The notes under the pieces were generated by a model. It did no database searches and was not told the DNA's origin. It saw only the letters and a list, made by a program, of their open reading frames with translations. Below, one piece after another: positions 7,626 through 15,684 of a DNA stretch of 64,000 nucleotides. The position numbers and the translations under genes were made by a program. The DNA is from Endobacterium cereale. Its GTDB lineage: Bacteria > Pseudomonadota > Alphaproteobacteria > Rhizobiales > Rhizobiaceae. Position 1 is the stretch's first letter. The number at the start of each line of letters is the position of its first letter. The DNA is taken from contig NZ_WIXI01000049.1 of NCBI RefSeq assembly GCF_009617585.1, positions 124,001 through 188,000 on the forward strand, in the 5' to 3' direction.

Positions 7626-9224
7626 TCAGTGGCCGCCGCCACCGCCTCCGCCACCTTGCGGGGCAGGCTTGGAGATTGCGGCAACACCCAAAATCATCAT
7701 GCCGAACAGTACGGTGAGGATCATGAAGACATCGCTGAACGACATCACCACGGCCTGTTTGGTGGCAAGCTGCACCATCTGTTTGATGGCGCCGGTCGTC
7801 CCATCAAGCCCATAGGTATTGAGGTTTGCGGCCATGTTGTTGAGCTGGCTGACGGCTGCCTGATTGCCCCAATCGAGGTTTTCGCGCAGCCGTTCGTAAT
7901 GCACGTCCTGACGGTTGGACAAAAGCGTGCTGATGATCGCCAAACCAACGGCGCCGCCGAGGTTACGGGTCAGGTTGAACAGGCCGGAGGCACCGCGGAT
8001 ACGGGCGGGCGGCAGCGTGCCGAGCGCGATATTGTTGATCGGCACCATGCACATCATCAGGCCGAAACCGCGCAGGATCTGCGGAATGAACAGCTCATAA
8101 AAATCCCAGTCGGCGGTGATGCCGGTCATGATGTAAGTGCCGGCGGCAAAGCTGATGAAGCCCAACACCATCATCGCCCGCAGGTCCATGACCGTCGAAA
8201 GCTTGCCCGCAATCGGCGCAGTGAAGAACATCGCCAGACCCGAGACGAACATCGTCTCTCCGATCATCAGACTGTCATAACCGCGAATACGGCCGAGATA
8301 GACCGGATAGATATAGGTCAGACCGTAAAGTCCGATGCCCATGACGAAGGAGAAGATCGAACCGAAGGCGAAGTTTCGATTGGCAAAGGCGGTCAGATCC
8401 ACCACCGGGAATTCCGAGGTAAAGGCGCGGTAGAAAAACACGACACAGCCGGCAGCCGACGCAATCGCGCCGATGACGATCATGTGGTCGTTGAACCAGT
8501 CGTTGGAATTGCCCTCTTCCAGCACATATTCAAGCCCGCCGAGGAAGACGCCCATGGCGGCCAAACCCCACCAGTCGAACTTCTTGAACAGCGACAGTTC
8601 AGGCTTGTCGAAATCGATGAACTTCCATGTGACGACGGCGACAATGATGCCCGGAATGATGTTGACCAGAAACAGCCAGTGCCACGAAAACGCGTGCGAA
8701 AGATACCCCCCGACGGTCGGGCCGATGGTCGGCGCGAGCGTCGCGATCAGACCGATGATCGGCGAGACGATGGCGCGTTTCGACGGCGGAAAGATGGTGA
8801 AGGCCGCAGCAAACACCGACGGGATCATGCCGCCACCGATAAAGCCCTGAATGGCGCGGTAGACGATCATCTGGTCGATATTCGACGCCGTGGCGCAGAG
8901 CGCGCTGGCGATGGTAAAACCGGCAGCCGAGAAGGCAAAGAGATACCGTGTCGACACGATGCGTGCGAGCGTGCCCGACAGCGGGATCATGATCACTTCG
9001 GCGATCAGGTAGGATGTCTGCACCCAGCCGATCTCGTCCGAACCGGCGGAGAGGCCGGCCTGGATTTCCGACAGCGATGCCGAAACGATCTGGATATCGA
9101 GGATCGACATGAACATGCCGAGCACCATGGCGAAGAAAGCGATCAGCTTTCTCCGGTCCATGGGGGCATCCGCCACCGAAGTGGCGGGCATCGATCCTGC
9201 AGTTGTCGTTGCGCTCCCAGCCAT
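7626..9224 (-). CDS. emrB: EmrB/QacA-type MFS multidrug efflux transporter (DHA2)
   Basis: 532 residues with about 14 membrane segments, the DHA2 topology. MFS motifs include GWVQTSYLIAEVIMIPLSG and YRAIQGFIGGGMIPSVFAA. It would use the proton gradient to export drugs through the membrane-fusion partner encoded upstream (emrA). The ATG at 9224 follows GGAGG at 8 nt; the frame upstream needs a TTG. The C-terminus ends in a run of eight glycines before the final His, an odd low-complexity tail. The substrate is unknown. Confidence 0.92.
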   Translation of the reverse strand: MAGSATTTAGSMPATSVADAPMDRRKLIAFFAMVLGMFMSILDIQIVSASLSEIQAGLSAGSDEIGWVQTSYLIAEVIMIPLSGTLARIVSTRYLFAFSAAGFTIASALCATASNIDQMIVYRAIQGFIGGGMIPSVFAAAFTIFPPSKRAIVSPIIGLIATLAPTIGPTVGGYLSHAFSWHWLFLVNIIPGIIVAVVTWKFIDFDKPELSLFKKFDWWGLAAMGVFLGGLEYVLEEGNSNDWFNDHMIVIGAIASAAGCVVFFYRAFTSEFPVVDLTAFANRNFAFGSIFSFVMGIGLYGLTYIYPVYLGRIRGYDSLMIGETMFVSGLAMFFTAPIAGKLSTVMDLRAMMVLGFISFAAGTYIMTGITADWDFYELFIPQILRGFGLMMCMVPINNIALGTLPPARIRGASGLFNLTRNLGGAVGLAIISTLLSNRQDVHYERLRENLDWGNQAAVSQLNNMAANLNTYGLDGTTGAIKQMVQLATKQAVVMSFSDVFMILTVLFGMMILGVAAISKPAPQGGGGGGGGH

Positions 9225-9268
9225 GGGGACCACCTCCGCCCTCAACGGGCCGTTAGATCCGAGCCGGG

Positions 9269-10477
9269 TTAGTTTTTCGGTGCCGTGCGCGTGTCGACAT
9301 CGACGACGACGCTCAGACCGGCGCGCAGACGACCGCTATCCAGTGCGTCCTGCGGCAGGGCGATACGCACCGGCACGCGCTGGATGATCTTGGTAAAGTT
9401 GCCTGTGGCGTTTTCCGGCGGCAGCAGCGAGAAGACCGAACCGGAAGCCGGCGAGATGGACTGCACCGTGCCGGTGATCGCATCGTCGCTATAGGCGTCG
9501 ACATGCACCTTCACGTGTGCACCCGGTTCCAGATGCTGGATCTGCGTTTCCTTGAAATTGGCGTCGATATAAAGCTGACGCGTCGGCACCAGCGCCATCA
9601 GCCGCTGACCTGAGGAAACGAGATCGCCTTCCTGAACCGAACGGTTGCCGACGACACCGTCATACGGCGCCTTCAGGATGGTGAAGGACAGATCGCGGGC
9701 TGCCTTGTCACGCTGAAGTTCGAGACCGCGGATCTGGCCTTCGGCTTCGCGCTTCTGGGCGTCGAGGATCTTGATATTGGCCTGAGCGCTGGCAATGCTG
9801 GCCTGACCACCCACGAGATTGGCCTTGGCCTGATCGAGCGCGATATTGGCGCTGTCGAGATCGGCGGCGGTGCCGGCCGACTTCGCCTGCAACTCGGCCT
9901 GACGCTTCTGGGTGATTTCGGCACCACGCACGGCCGCCTGCAAGGCAACCTGCTGGGCCTCAGCCTGCTCGACGCTGGCATTGCCGGCAGCGATCTGCGC
10001 ATCGATGCGTGTCAGCGACAATTTTTGCGTTTCGATGGCGGCATTGGCCTGATCGAGCGCGTTCTGGTAATCGCCGTTGTCGAGCGTAACAAGCGTGTCG
10101 CCGGCCTTAACCTGCTGGTTGGCAACCACATTGACCTTCGACACGAAGGCGGTGACCTTCGGTGTGATCGTGGCAATGTCGCCTTCGATATAGGCGTCGT
10201 CGGTGGACACCATGAAACGGCCGGTCGTCCACCATTCATAACCATACCATGCACCACCGGCGAGAAGCGCCAGCACCACGATGGGCAGAACCACCCCACG
10301 CTTCTTTTTCTTCGGCTCGGCTTTCTGCTCGGCAGTTGCCGCAGCCGTCGCCGTCGGGGCAGTCGGCGCGTTGGCCGGGGCCTCCGTGCGGGCTTCGGCC
10401 TTGTCGTCTTCGACAGCTTCGAGCTTTACGGCGCGCTTAGCGCCGGAATTTTGAGATGCGTTCATGGTATCGACCAT
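9269..10477 (-). CDS. emrA: HlyD/EmrA-type membrane fusion protein
   Basis: 402 residues: an acidic/Ala-rich cytoplasmic tail (1-58), one membrane anchor (VVLPIVVLALLAGGAWYGYEWW), then periplasmic barrel-sandwich and helical-hairpin (about 125-235) parts with VDTDDAYIEG-like and PYDGVVGNRSVQEGDLV segments. It bridges the inner-membrane EmrB to an outer-membrane channel not encoded here. The gap to emrB is 44 bp, so they form one operon. A second ATG lies four codons in (10465); neither start has a strong ribosome binding site. Confidence 0.92.
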   Translation of the reverse strand: MVDTMNASQNSGAKRAVKLEAVEDDKAEARTEAPANAPTAPTATAAATAEQKAEPKKKKRGVVLPIVVLALLAGGAWYGYEWWTTGRFMVSTDDAYIEGDIATITPKVTAFVSKVNVVANQQVKAGDTLVTLDNGDYQNALDQANAAIETQKLSLTRIDAQIAAGNASVEQAEAQQVALQAAVRGAEITQKRQAELQAKSAGTAADLDSANIALDQAKANLVGGQASIASAQANIKILDAQKREAEGQIRGLELQRDKAARDLSFTILKAPYDGVVGNRSVQEGDLVSSGQRLMALVPTRQLYIDANFKETQIQHLEPGAHVKVHVDAYSDDAITGTVQSISPASGSVFSLLPPENATGNFTKIIQRVPVRIALPQDALDSGRLRAGLSVVVDVDTRTAPKN

Positions 10478-10502
10478 CTACATAGGGAGAGCGGGGCACC
10501 AA

Positions 10503-10582
10503 TCGAACCGATCGGTTTAATCGGGCTTGACTTAGAACTTTGCAAAACACATATCAAGGGCCAATCGAACCGATCGGTTCGA
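10503..10582 (+). promoter_or_regulatory. emrAB/tetR divergent promoter region with two palindromic operators
   Basis: TCGAACCGATCGGTTCGA at 10565-10582 is a perfect 18-bp palindrome, and TCGAACCGATCGGTTTAA at 10503-10520 is a near copy. Between them on the plus strand TTGACT (10527-10532) and CATATC (10550-10555) are 17 nt apart and drive tetR. The downstream palindrome covers its start site and the upstream one sits in the emrA leader, so the TetR protein could repress both directions. Confidence 0.8.
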
Positions 10583-10583
10583 A

Positions 10584-11285
10584 ATGATGAAAAAAGGTAA
10601 AATGGATAGTTCGAAGACATTGCCGGTTACCGAGACCTCTGCGCCCGCAGGCCGTTTTGCCGCCGGCGCGGACCCGGCAAAACGCGAGCAGATCGTCGAC
10701 GGTGCTAAACGCGTGTTCATGCAGAAAGGTTTCGATGCCGCCAGCATGAACGACATCACCCGCGAGGCCGGTGTGTCGAAAGGCACGATCTACGTCTATT
10801 TTGACAACAAGGAAGATCTGTTCATCGCGATGGTGGAACGCGAGCGCGCCGCCTTCCTGGCAGCACTGCGCACCGTGTTGAAAGACAACGAGAATGTCGA
10901 AACGGGCCTGCGGGAATTCGGCATCAAATTTCTCGAACACCTGACCGACGAAAAGATCGTCAATGCCATGCGCACCGTGCTTGGCGTGCGCGAACGCATG
11001 CCGGATCTCTGTGCCCGCTTTTTCCGCGGCCCGCAGAACCTACGCACCGTGCTGAAGGACTTTTTGACCCTGCATGTAGAGGCCGGCTCGCTTGAGATCG
11101 ACGATATCGAGCTTGCTTCCGGACAGTTTCTCGATCTCGCCAGCGGCAGCTTTTTCAAGTTCCGCCTGTTCGGCACTATGCCGGAGGCACCGCCGCGTGA
11201 AGAGATAGAGCGCGTCATCCGCGGCGCCATTCATGTCTTCATGGCGGCCTACGGGCAGAAAAAAACCAACTCTCCTGCGGAATAA
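10584..11285 (+). CDS. TetR-family regulator of the EmrAB pump
   Basis: 233 residues with an N-terminal TetR HTH (VFMQKGFDAASMNDITREAGVSKGTIYVYFDNKEDLF, about residues 45-80) and an all-helical C-terminal ligand domain (TetR_C-type, VLGVRERMPDLCARFFRGPQNL). It is divergent from emrAB and flanked by the two palindromes it probably binds. The start is uncertain: ATGs at 10584 and 10587 directly follow the operator without a ribosome binding site, while ATG 10602 follows AAAAAAGGT and may be the true start (227 residues). Confidence 0.9.
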   Translation: MMKKGKMDSSKTLPVTETSAPAGRFAAGADPAKREQIVDGAKRVFMQKGFDAASMNDITREAGVSKGTIYVYFDNKEDLFIAMVERERAAFLAALRTVLKDNENVETGLREFGIKFLEHLTDEKIVNAMRTVLGVRERMPDLCARFFRGPQNLRTVLKDFLTLHVEAGSLEIDDIELASGQFLDLASGSFFKFRLFGTMPEAPPREEIERVIRGAIHVFMAAYGQKKTNSPAE

Positions 11286-11390
11286 TAGTCATGCGGCGCA
11301 CGTATACCCCAGACGTGCGCTTGTTTCACTGAAACTGGCGACAATATACCTTGTCCAACACGTCGCGATGTTTCAGGAGAAAACCGCCCC

Positions 11391-12158
11391 ATGCAAGACA
11401 TCATGCTGCTCATCCAGGATCCCACAGCCTGGGTCGCGCTCGTCACCCTTGTCGTCATGGAGGTGGTGCTCGGCATCGACAACCTCATCTTCATCTCGAT
11501 CCTGACCAACAAGCTGCCGCCGGAGCACCGTGACAAGGCCCGCAAGATCGGTATCGGCCTTGCGTTGGTCATGCGTCTCGGCCTGCTCGGCACCGTTGCC
11601 TGGATCGTTCAGCTTACCAATCCGGTCTTCGAAGTGTTTGGCCATCCCTTCTCGTGGAAGGACATGATCCTGATCGCCGGCGGCCTGTTCCTGCTCTACA
11701 AGGCAACCAAGGAAATCCACCACAGCGTCGATCCGATCGACCATAAGGATGACATGGTCGGTGCCGGCGAAAAGGTGGTGCAGATCACCTTTGCTGCCGC
11801 CATCACCCAGATCCTCATCCTCGACCTGGTGTTTTCGATCGACAGTATCATCACCGCTGTCGGCATGACCCCGCACCTGCCGATCATGATCGTCGCCGTC
11901 GTCGCGGCCGTCACCGTCATGCTTCTGGCCGCAAACCCGCTCGCCAACTTCATCGAAAAGAACCCGACCATCGTCATGCTGGCTCTGGGCTTCCTGCTGA
12001 TGATCGGCGCGACGCTGATTGCCGAAGGTTTTGGCGTGCACGTGCCGAAGGGCTACATCTATGCCGCCATGGCATTTTCGGCGCTGGTCGAGATCCTCAA
12101 CATGGTCTCGCGAAACGCCAAGAAGAAGAAAAAGAGCAGCGACCAGACGCTGCATTGA
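11391..12158 (+). CDS. TerC-family integral membrane protein
   Basis: 255 residues, about seven membrane segments, with TerC family motifs VVMEVVLGIDNLIFISIL and LDLVFSIDSIITAVG, whose conserved acidic residues lie in the membrane and are implicated in metal (Mn) export or metal-loading of secreted enzymes in homologues. The C-terminus ends in a Lys-rich tail (KKKKKSS). The gene stands alone, with AGGAG upstream and a strong terminator downstream. The role here (tellurite resistance or Mn export) cannot be decided from sequence. Confidence 0.9.
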   Translation: MQDIMLLIQDPTAWVALVTLVVMEVVLGIDNLIFISILTNKLPPEHRDKARKIGIGLALVMRLGLLGTVAWIVQLTNPVFEVFGHPFSWKDMILIAGGLFLLYKATKEIHHSVDPIDHKDDMVGAGEKVVQITFAAAITQILILDLVFSIDSIITAVGMTPHLPIMIVAVVAAVTVMLLAANPLANFIEKNPTIVMLALGFLLMIGATLIAEGFGVHVPKGYIYAAMAFSALVEILNMVSRNAKKKKKSSDQTLH

Positions 12159-12187
12159 TGAAAAACAGCAGCAGTCTTGAATGCGGA

Positions 12188-12211
12188 GGGCGCCCATGTG
12201 GCGCCCTTTTT
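12188..12211 (+). terminator. Rho-independent terminator after terC-family gene
   Basis: GGGCGCC (12188-12194) pairs with GGCGCCC (12200-12206) and is followed by a run of five T. It lies 30 bp past the stop codon. Confidence 0.92.
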
Positions 12212-12237
12212 GTTGCGATCTTGCAACCACCTCCGCC

Positions 12238-12321
12238 GTCATCCTCGGCCTTGTGCCGAGGATCTGCAATGGCTTGATATCGTCGGCGTGGTTAGATCCT
12301 CGGGACAAGCCCGAGGATGAC
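12238..12321. repeat. Palindromic intergenic repeat, copy 1
   Basis: Two inverted arms, GTCATCCTCGG...CCGAGGATCT and AGATCCTCGGG...CCGAGGATGAC, each itself a small hairpin, enclose about 30 bp. The same unit recurs at 18801-18884. Such GTCATCCTCGGGCTTG elements are common between rhizobial and other alphaproteobacterial genes. Confidence 0.8.
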
Positions 12322-12364
12322 GAAGATCGTAAAGCGCAGTGCGGCAAAAGATATCGCGTGTGTC

Positions 12365-12505
12365 TCACTCAGCCAGCTTAATCTTCTTACCGTTACTACG
12401 CGCGGCTTCTTCGATACGCTTGAACTCGGCATCCGCCTTCTCGTACTCAGCGCGAAAATCCGGATCGGCCATCAGTTTGTGTTTCAGTTCTGCTATTGTG
12501 GCCAT
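12365..12505 (-). CDS. Small 46-residue protein resembling an antitoxin N-terminus
   Basis: Starts MATIAELKHKLMADPDFRAEYE and ends KKIKLAE; charged and helical, with no Cys. The segment K-L-M-A-D-P-D-F-R-A-E-Y resembles the helix that precedes the HTH in many XRE/HigA-type antitoxins, but the HTH itself is absent, so it is either a tiny stand-alone protein or a remnant. It lies 49 bp downstream of the macro-domain gene on the same strand and may share its transcript. The ribosome binding site is weak (GGGGA at 9-10 nt). No function is assigned. Confidence 0.55.
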   Translation of the reverse strand: MATIAELKHKLMADPDFRAEYEKADAEFKRIEEAARSNGKKIKLAE

Positions 12506-12554
12506 GACGCCAAATCCCCGATACTAAAGCACCAACAAAATACCCTGTCTGTGG

Positions 12555-13010
12555 CTACCCTACAAACTCCACGAATGTGTGATCCTCGCCGACAAGTTCT
12601 TCATCGATGATCGCCGCGATTACCTGCCAGTCGCCGCCGGCAAGCCCGGCCCCGATCTTCGGGTAGCCGATACGCTGGCCCGCATAACGCGCCTTCACAG
12701 TCCTCATGGCACTGCGGATCGCATCGTAATCCGCCAATATGCCATCACCGCGCCAGTGGAACTGCGTGTACGCATTGACGACATCGAAAAGACAGTCGCC
12801 GCGCTCGATCGACGCCACAGAGATAGTACCAAGCTTGGCGGCATCTGCTTTGGCGGTTTTACAGTCCGCCGCATAGGCCTCGGGAAACTGCTTCTTGATC
12901 GATAGCGCAATGCCCTTACCCATCTGGCACTGACAATTACAGCCATGCAGGATGACGTCAAAACTACCGTCGAGCACGAGCGCGAGCAGATCGCCCTGAA
13001 TCGTTTTCAT
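12555..13010 (-). CDS. Macro-domain (ADP-ribose-binding) protein
   Basis: 151 residues, essentially one macro domain. The N-terminal motif is GDLLALVLDGSFDVILHGCNC, followed by MGKGIALSIKKQFP (Poa1p/DarG-like), and the second ligand loop is YPKIGAGLAGGDW. Proteins of this subgroup bind or hydrolyse ADP-ribose species (ADP-ribose-1''-phosphate or ADP-ribosylated targets). No DarT-type toxin gene is adjacent, so a toxin-antitoxin role is not supported; a housekeeping de-ADP-ribosylation role fits better. The start at 13010 has only a weak ribosome binding site. Confidence 0.88.
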   Translation of the reverse strand: MKTIQGDLLALVLDGSFDVILHGCNCQCQMGKGIALSIKKQFPEAYAADCKTAKADAAKLGTISVASIERGDCLFDVVNAYTQFHWRGDGILADYDAIRSAMRTVKARYAGQRIGYPKIGAGLAGGDWQVIAAIIDEELVGEDHTFVEFVG

Positions 13011-13049
13011 CTTTGCATCCTGTAAATGTTCATCGTCTGGAAGGCTGGC

Positions 13050-13595
13050 TCACCCCTTGGCCAGTTCCCGTTCCAGCGCCGAAACCAGCCGGTTGTCCTG
13101 CGGCTCCACATCCGGTGCGAAACGCGCCACCACCCGACCATCGCGACCGATCAGGAATTTCTCGAAATTCCAGACGATCTCGCCGCCATCCTTCAACTCC
13201 AGCCCCAGCGAACGCAGGCGCTCCTTCATCGGTCCATCGCCGGTCGTCGGCAGGTCAATGGATGTCAGCGCCTTGTAAAGCGGGTGCTGGTCCCGGCCCT
13301 TCACCGAGATCTTGGAGAAAATCGGAAACTTTACATCATATGTCAGCTGGCAGAATTCGACGATTTCCGCATCGGTGCCCGGTTCCTGCTCCTTGAAATT
13401 GTTGGCCGGGAAGGCCGCAATCACAAAGCCTTCGCCCTGCTTGTCTTCATAGAGCTTTTCCAGCCCCTCATACTGCTTGGTCATGCCGCATTTGGAAGCG
13501 ACATTGACCACCAGCATGACCTTGCCCTTGTATTCGGACAACGAGGTCTGGCGCCCGTCGGCCAACGTGACGGGGATGGAGAGAATATCGGCCAT
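13050..13595 (-). CDS. Glutathione peroxidase family protein
   Basis: Thioredoxin-fold peroxidase of 181 residues that reduces peroxides. The active-site segment is VNVASKCGMTKQYEGL (peroxidatic Cys near residue 36), with WNFEKFLI near the C-terminus supplying the catalytic Trp/Asn. The usual FPCNQF segment reads FPANNF, so the resolving Cys of thioredoxin-dependent homologues at that position is missing. AGGAG lies 7 nt before the ATG. The gene is monocistronic, divergent from the transporter at 13762. Confidence 0.93.
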   Translation of the reverse strand: MADILSIPVTLADGRQTSLSEYKGKVMLVVNVASKCGMTKQYEGLEKLYEDKQGEGFVIAAFPANNFKEQEPGTDAEIVEFCQLTYDVKFPIFSKISVKGRDQHPLYKALTSIDLPTTGDGPMKERLRSLGLELKDGGEIVWNFEKFLIGRDGRVVARFAPDVEPQDNRLVSALERELAKG

Positions 13596-13761
13596 GGAAA
13601 ACTCCTAAAGACGGCAATGCAGTTGGCGGCACTCTATCGCGCAGCCGCCCATTGTCCAGCATGGCAAAAATCGTCTAACTCGCGGCAGTTGTTTGAAACA
13701 TTTTGTTCGCTCAGGCATTATCACGCCACTTTCGTACCGCCTCTCGCATCCCCGGAGCCCC

Positions 13762-15534
13762 ATGACAACCCAGCAGATCCTCGCCTTTGCCGTGATTGCG
13801 GCGATGATGGCCGTCTTCATCTGGGATCGTTTTCGCTATGATGTGGTCGCCTGCTGCGCGCTGGTTCTCGCTGTAACCGTGGGTGTCGTGCCGTTCGACA
13901 AGGCGTTTTCCGGCTTTTCCGACGATATCGTCATCATCGTCGGTTCAGCGCTGATCGTCTCGGCCGGCGTTGCCCGTTCCGGCATCGTCGATACGGCGAT
14001 CAAAAAGTTCTTTCCCAATCTCAATTCGCTGCACACCCAGCTGGCATTGCTGATGATTGTGGTGGCTGTTCTGTCCGCCTTCATCAAGAATATCGGCGCG
14101 CTGGCGATCATGATGCCGGTCGCCTTCCAGTTCGCCAAGAAATCCGGTGTCTCACCCTCGAAATACCTGATGCCGATGGCATTTTCCGCGTTGCTCGGCG
14201 GTTTGATGACGCAGATCGGCACCTCACCCAATATCGTCGTTTCGCGCATCCGCGAGGAACTGACCGGCCAGTCCTTCACCATGTTCGATTTCACCCCGAT
14301 GGGTGTCATCCTTTGCGTTGTCGGTATCGTGTTTCTGCTGTTCTTCCACTGGCTCGTGCCGAGCAGAACCAAGCAAACCAGTTCTCTGGAAGAAGCCGTC
14401 GAGATCAGCAACTACACATCCGAAGTGACGATCACGCCGCAATCGACCGTGCTGGAAAAGGCGCTGGGAGAACTGCTGAAACTCGGCGATGGCGAAGTGA
14501 TCGCCAATGCCGTTCTGCGCGGCACATCGCGCATGGCCCCCTTCCCGGATTTGAAACTGCGCGAAAACGATATCGTGCTGCTGGAAGGCCCATCGAAGGC
14601 GCTGGACCGCATCGTGTCCGGTGCCAAGCTGCAACTTTCCGGCAAGCCTCTGATGGAAAACGGCAAGGACCAGGCCGACGTGATTTCTATCGAGGCGATC
14701 ATTAGCCAGGAATCGCCGCTCAAGGGTCTTTCGGCAAAGGAACTGGCGCTGTCCTACACGCGCGGCGTCAATCTTCTCGCCATCAGCCGCCACGGCGAAC
14801 GGGTCAAGGAAAGGCTGGCGAGCCTGACTCTGATGGCCGGCGATGTGATCGTGCTGCAGGGATCCCGCAAGAACATGCCGGGCATCATGCAGGATTTTTC
14901 GCTGTTTCCGCTGGCCCAGCGCGAAGTGCTGCTCGGCACCCGCCGCCGCGCCGTCATTCCGCTGATCATTCTCGCTCTTGCAATGGCCGCAACCGCCGTT
15001 GGCTGGGCGCCCGTCCCGGTCGCCTTCTTCGCGGCAGCATTGGGCATGGTCGTCTTTCGCGCCATTCCGCTCACAGATTTCTACAAGTCGGTCGATGGGC
15101 CGATCCTCGTCATGTTGGCAGCGCTGATCCCGGTGTCCGACAGTCTGCGCACAAGCGGCGGCAGCGAACTGATTGCCGGCTGGCTGGGTCAGGCGGCGGC
15201 AACGCTGCCAGCCTGGGGCGCGCTCGGTCTGATCCTGATCACCGCCATGGCAGTAACGCCCTTCCTCAACAATGCCGCCACCGTGCTGGTCATGGGCCCG
15301 ATCGCGGCCAGTTTCGCGACCAATCTCGGCTTCAGGCCGGAAGCCTTTCTGATGGCAGTGGCTATCGGTGCCGGCTGTGATTTTCTCACCCCCGTCGGCC
15401 ATCAGTGCAACACGCTGGTGTTTGGTCCCGGCGGCTACAAATTCTCAGATTACCCGCGCCTCGGTCTTCCACTCTCTTTCCTGATCATATTGGTGAGCAT
15501 CCCCGCATTGCTCTATGTCTGGCCAGTCAGCTGA
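13762..15534 (+). CDS. SLC13/DASS-family anion transporter with two TrkA-C domains
   Basis: 590 residues, inner membrane. There are two membrane halves (about residues 1-190 and 395-590) with the family-type segments ALLGGLMTQIGTSPNIVVSR and LNNAATVLVMGPIA, separated by a cytosolic region containing two RCK_C/TrkA-C domains (about 205-290 and 300-385). This layout is that of the CitT/SLC13-like 'sodium:sulfate symporter with TrkA-C' group; the substrate could be sulfate or a dicarboxylate. The ATG at 13762 follows GGAG; the longer frame from 13693 is unsupported. Confidence 0.9.
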   Translation: MTTQQILAFAVIAAMMAVFIWDRFRYDVVACCALVLAVTVGVVPFDKAFSGFSDDIVIIVGSALIVSAGVARSGIVDTAIKKFFPNLNSLHTQLALLMIVVAVLSAFIKNIGALAIMMPVAFQFAKKSGVSPSKYLMPMAFSALLGGLMTQIGTSPNIVVSRIREELTGQSFTMFDFTPMGVILCVVGIVFLLFFHWLVPSRTKQTSSLEEAVEISNYTSEVTITPQSTVLEKALGELLKLGDGEVIANAVLRGTSRMAPFPDLKLRENDIVLLEGPSKALDRIVSGAKLQLSGKPLMENGKDQADVISIEAIISQESPLKGLSAKELALSYTRGVNLLAISRHGERVKERLASLTLMAGDVIVLQGSRKNMPGIMQDFSLFPLAQREVLLGTRRRAVIPLIILALAMAATAVGWAPVPVAFFAAALGMVVFRAIPLTDFYKSVDGPILVMLAALIPVSDSLRTSGGSELIAGWLGQAAATLPAWGALGLILITAMAVTPFLNNAATVLVMGPIAASFATNLGFRPEAFLMAVAIGAGCDFLTPVGHQCNTLVFGPGGYKFSDYPRLGLPLSFLIILVSIPALLYVWPVS

Positions 15535-15684
15535 CGCCGGTAAGACACTGCTAGGGTCGTTGGCCCCAAAAACCTTGACGCTGCCAGCTGAATATGGCCT
15601 AAGCCTGCACCAATCCCTATTCCCGGAACAGGCTTGGCGCCGCCCGATATTAACGGGCAGCGCGCCTTGAAAAAGAGCAGCACA

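Noticed and set aside
7629..9272. 547-codon open frame on the plus strand opposite emrB
   Set aside because: It is antisense to a clear DHA2 transporter, has His/Asp/Arg-rich composition typical of a complementary frame, and has no family motifs.
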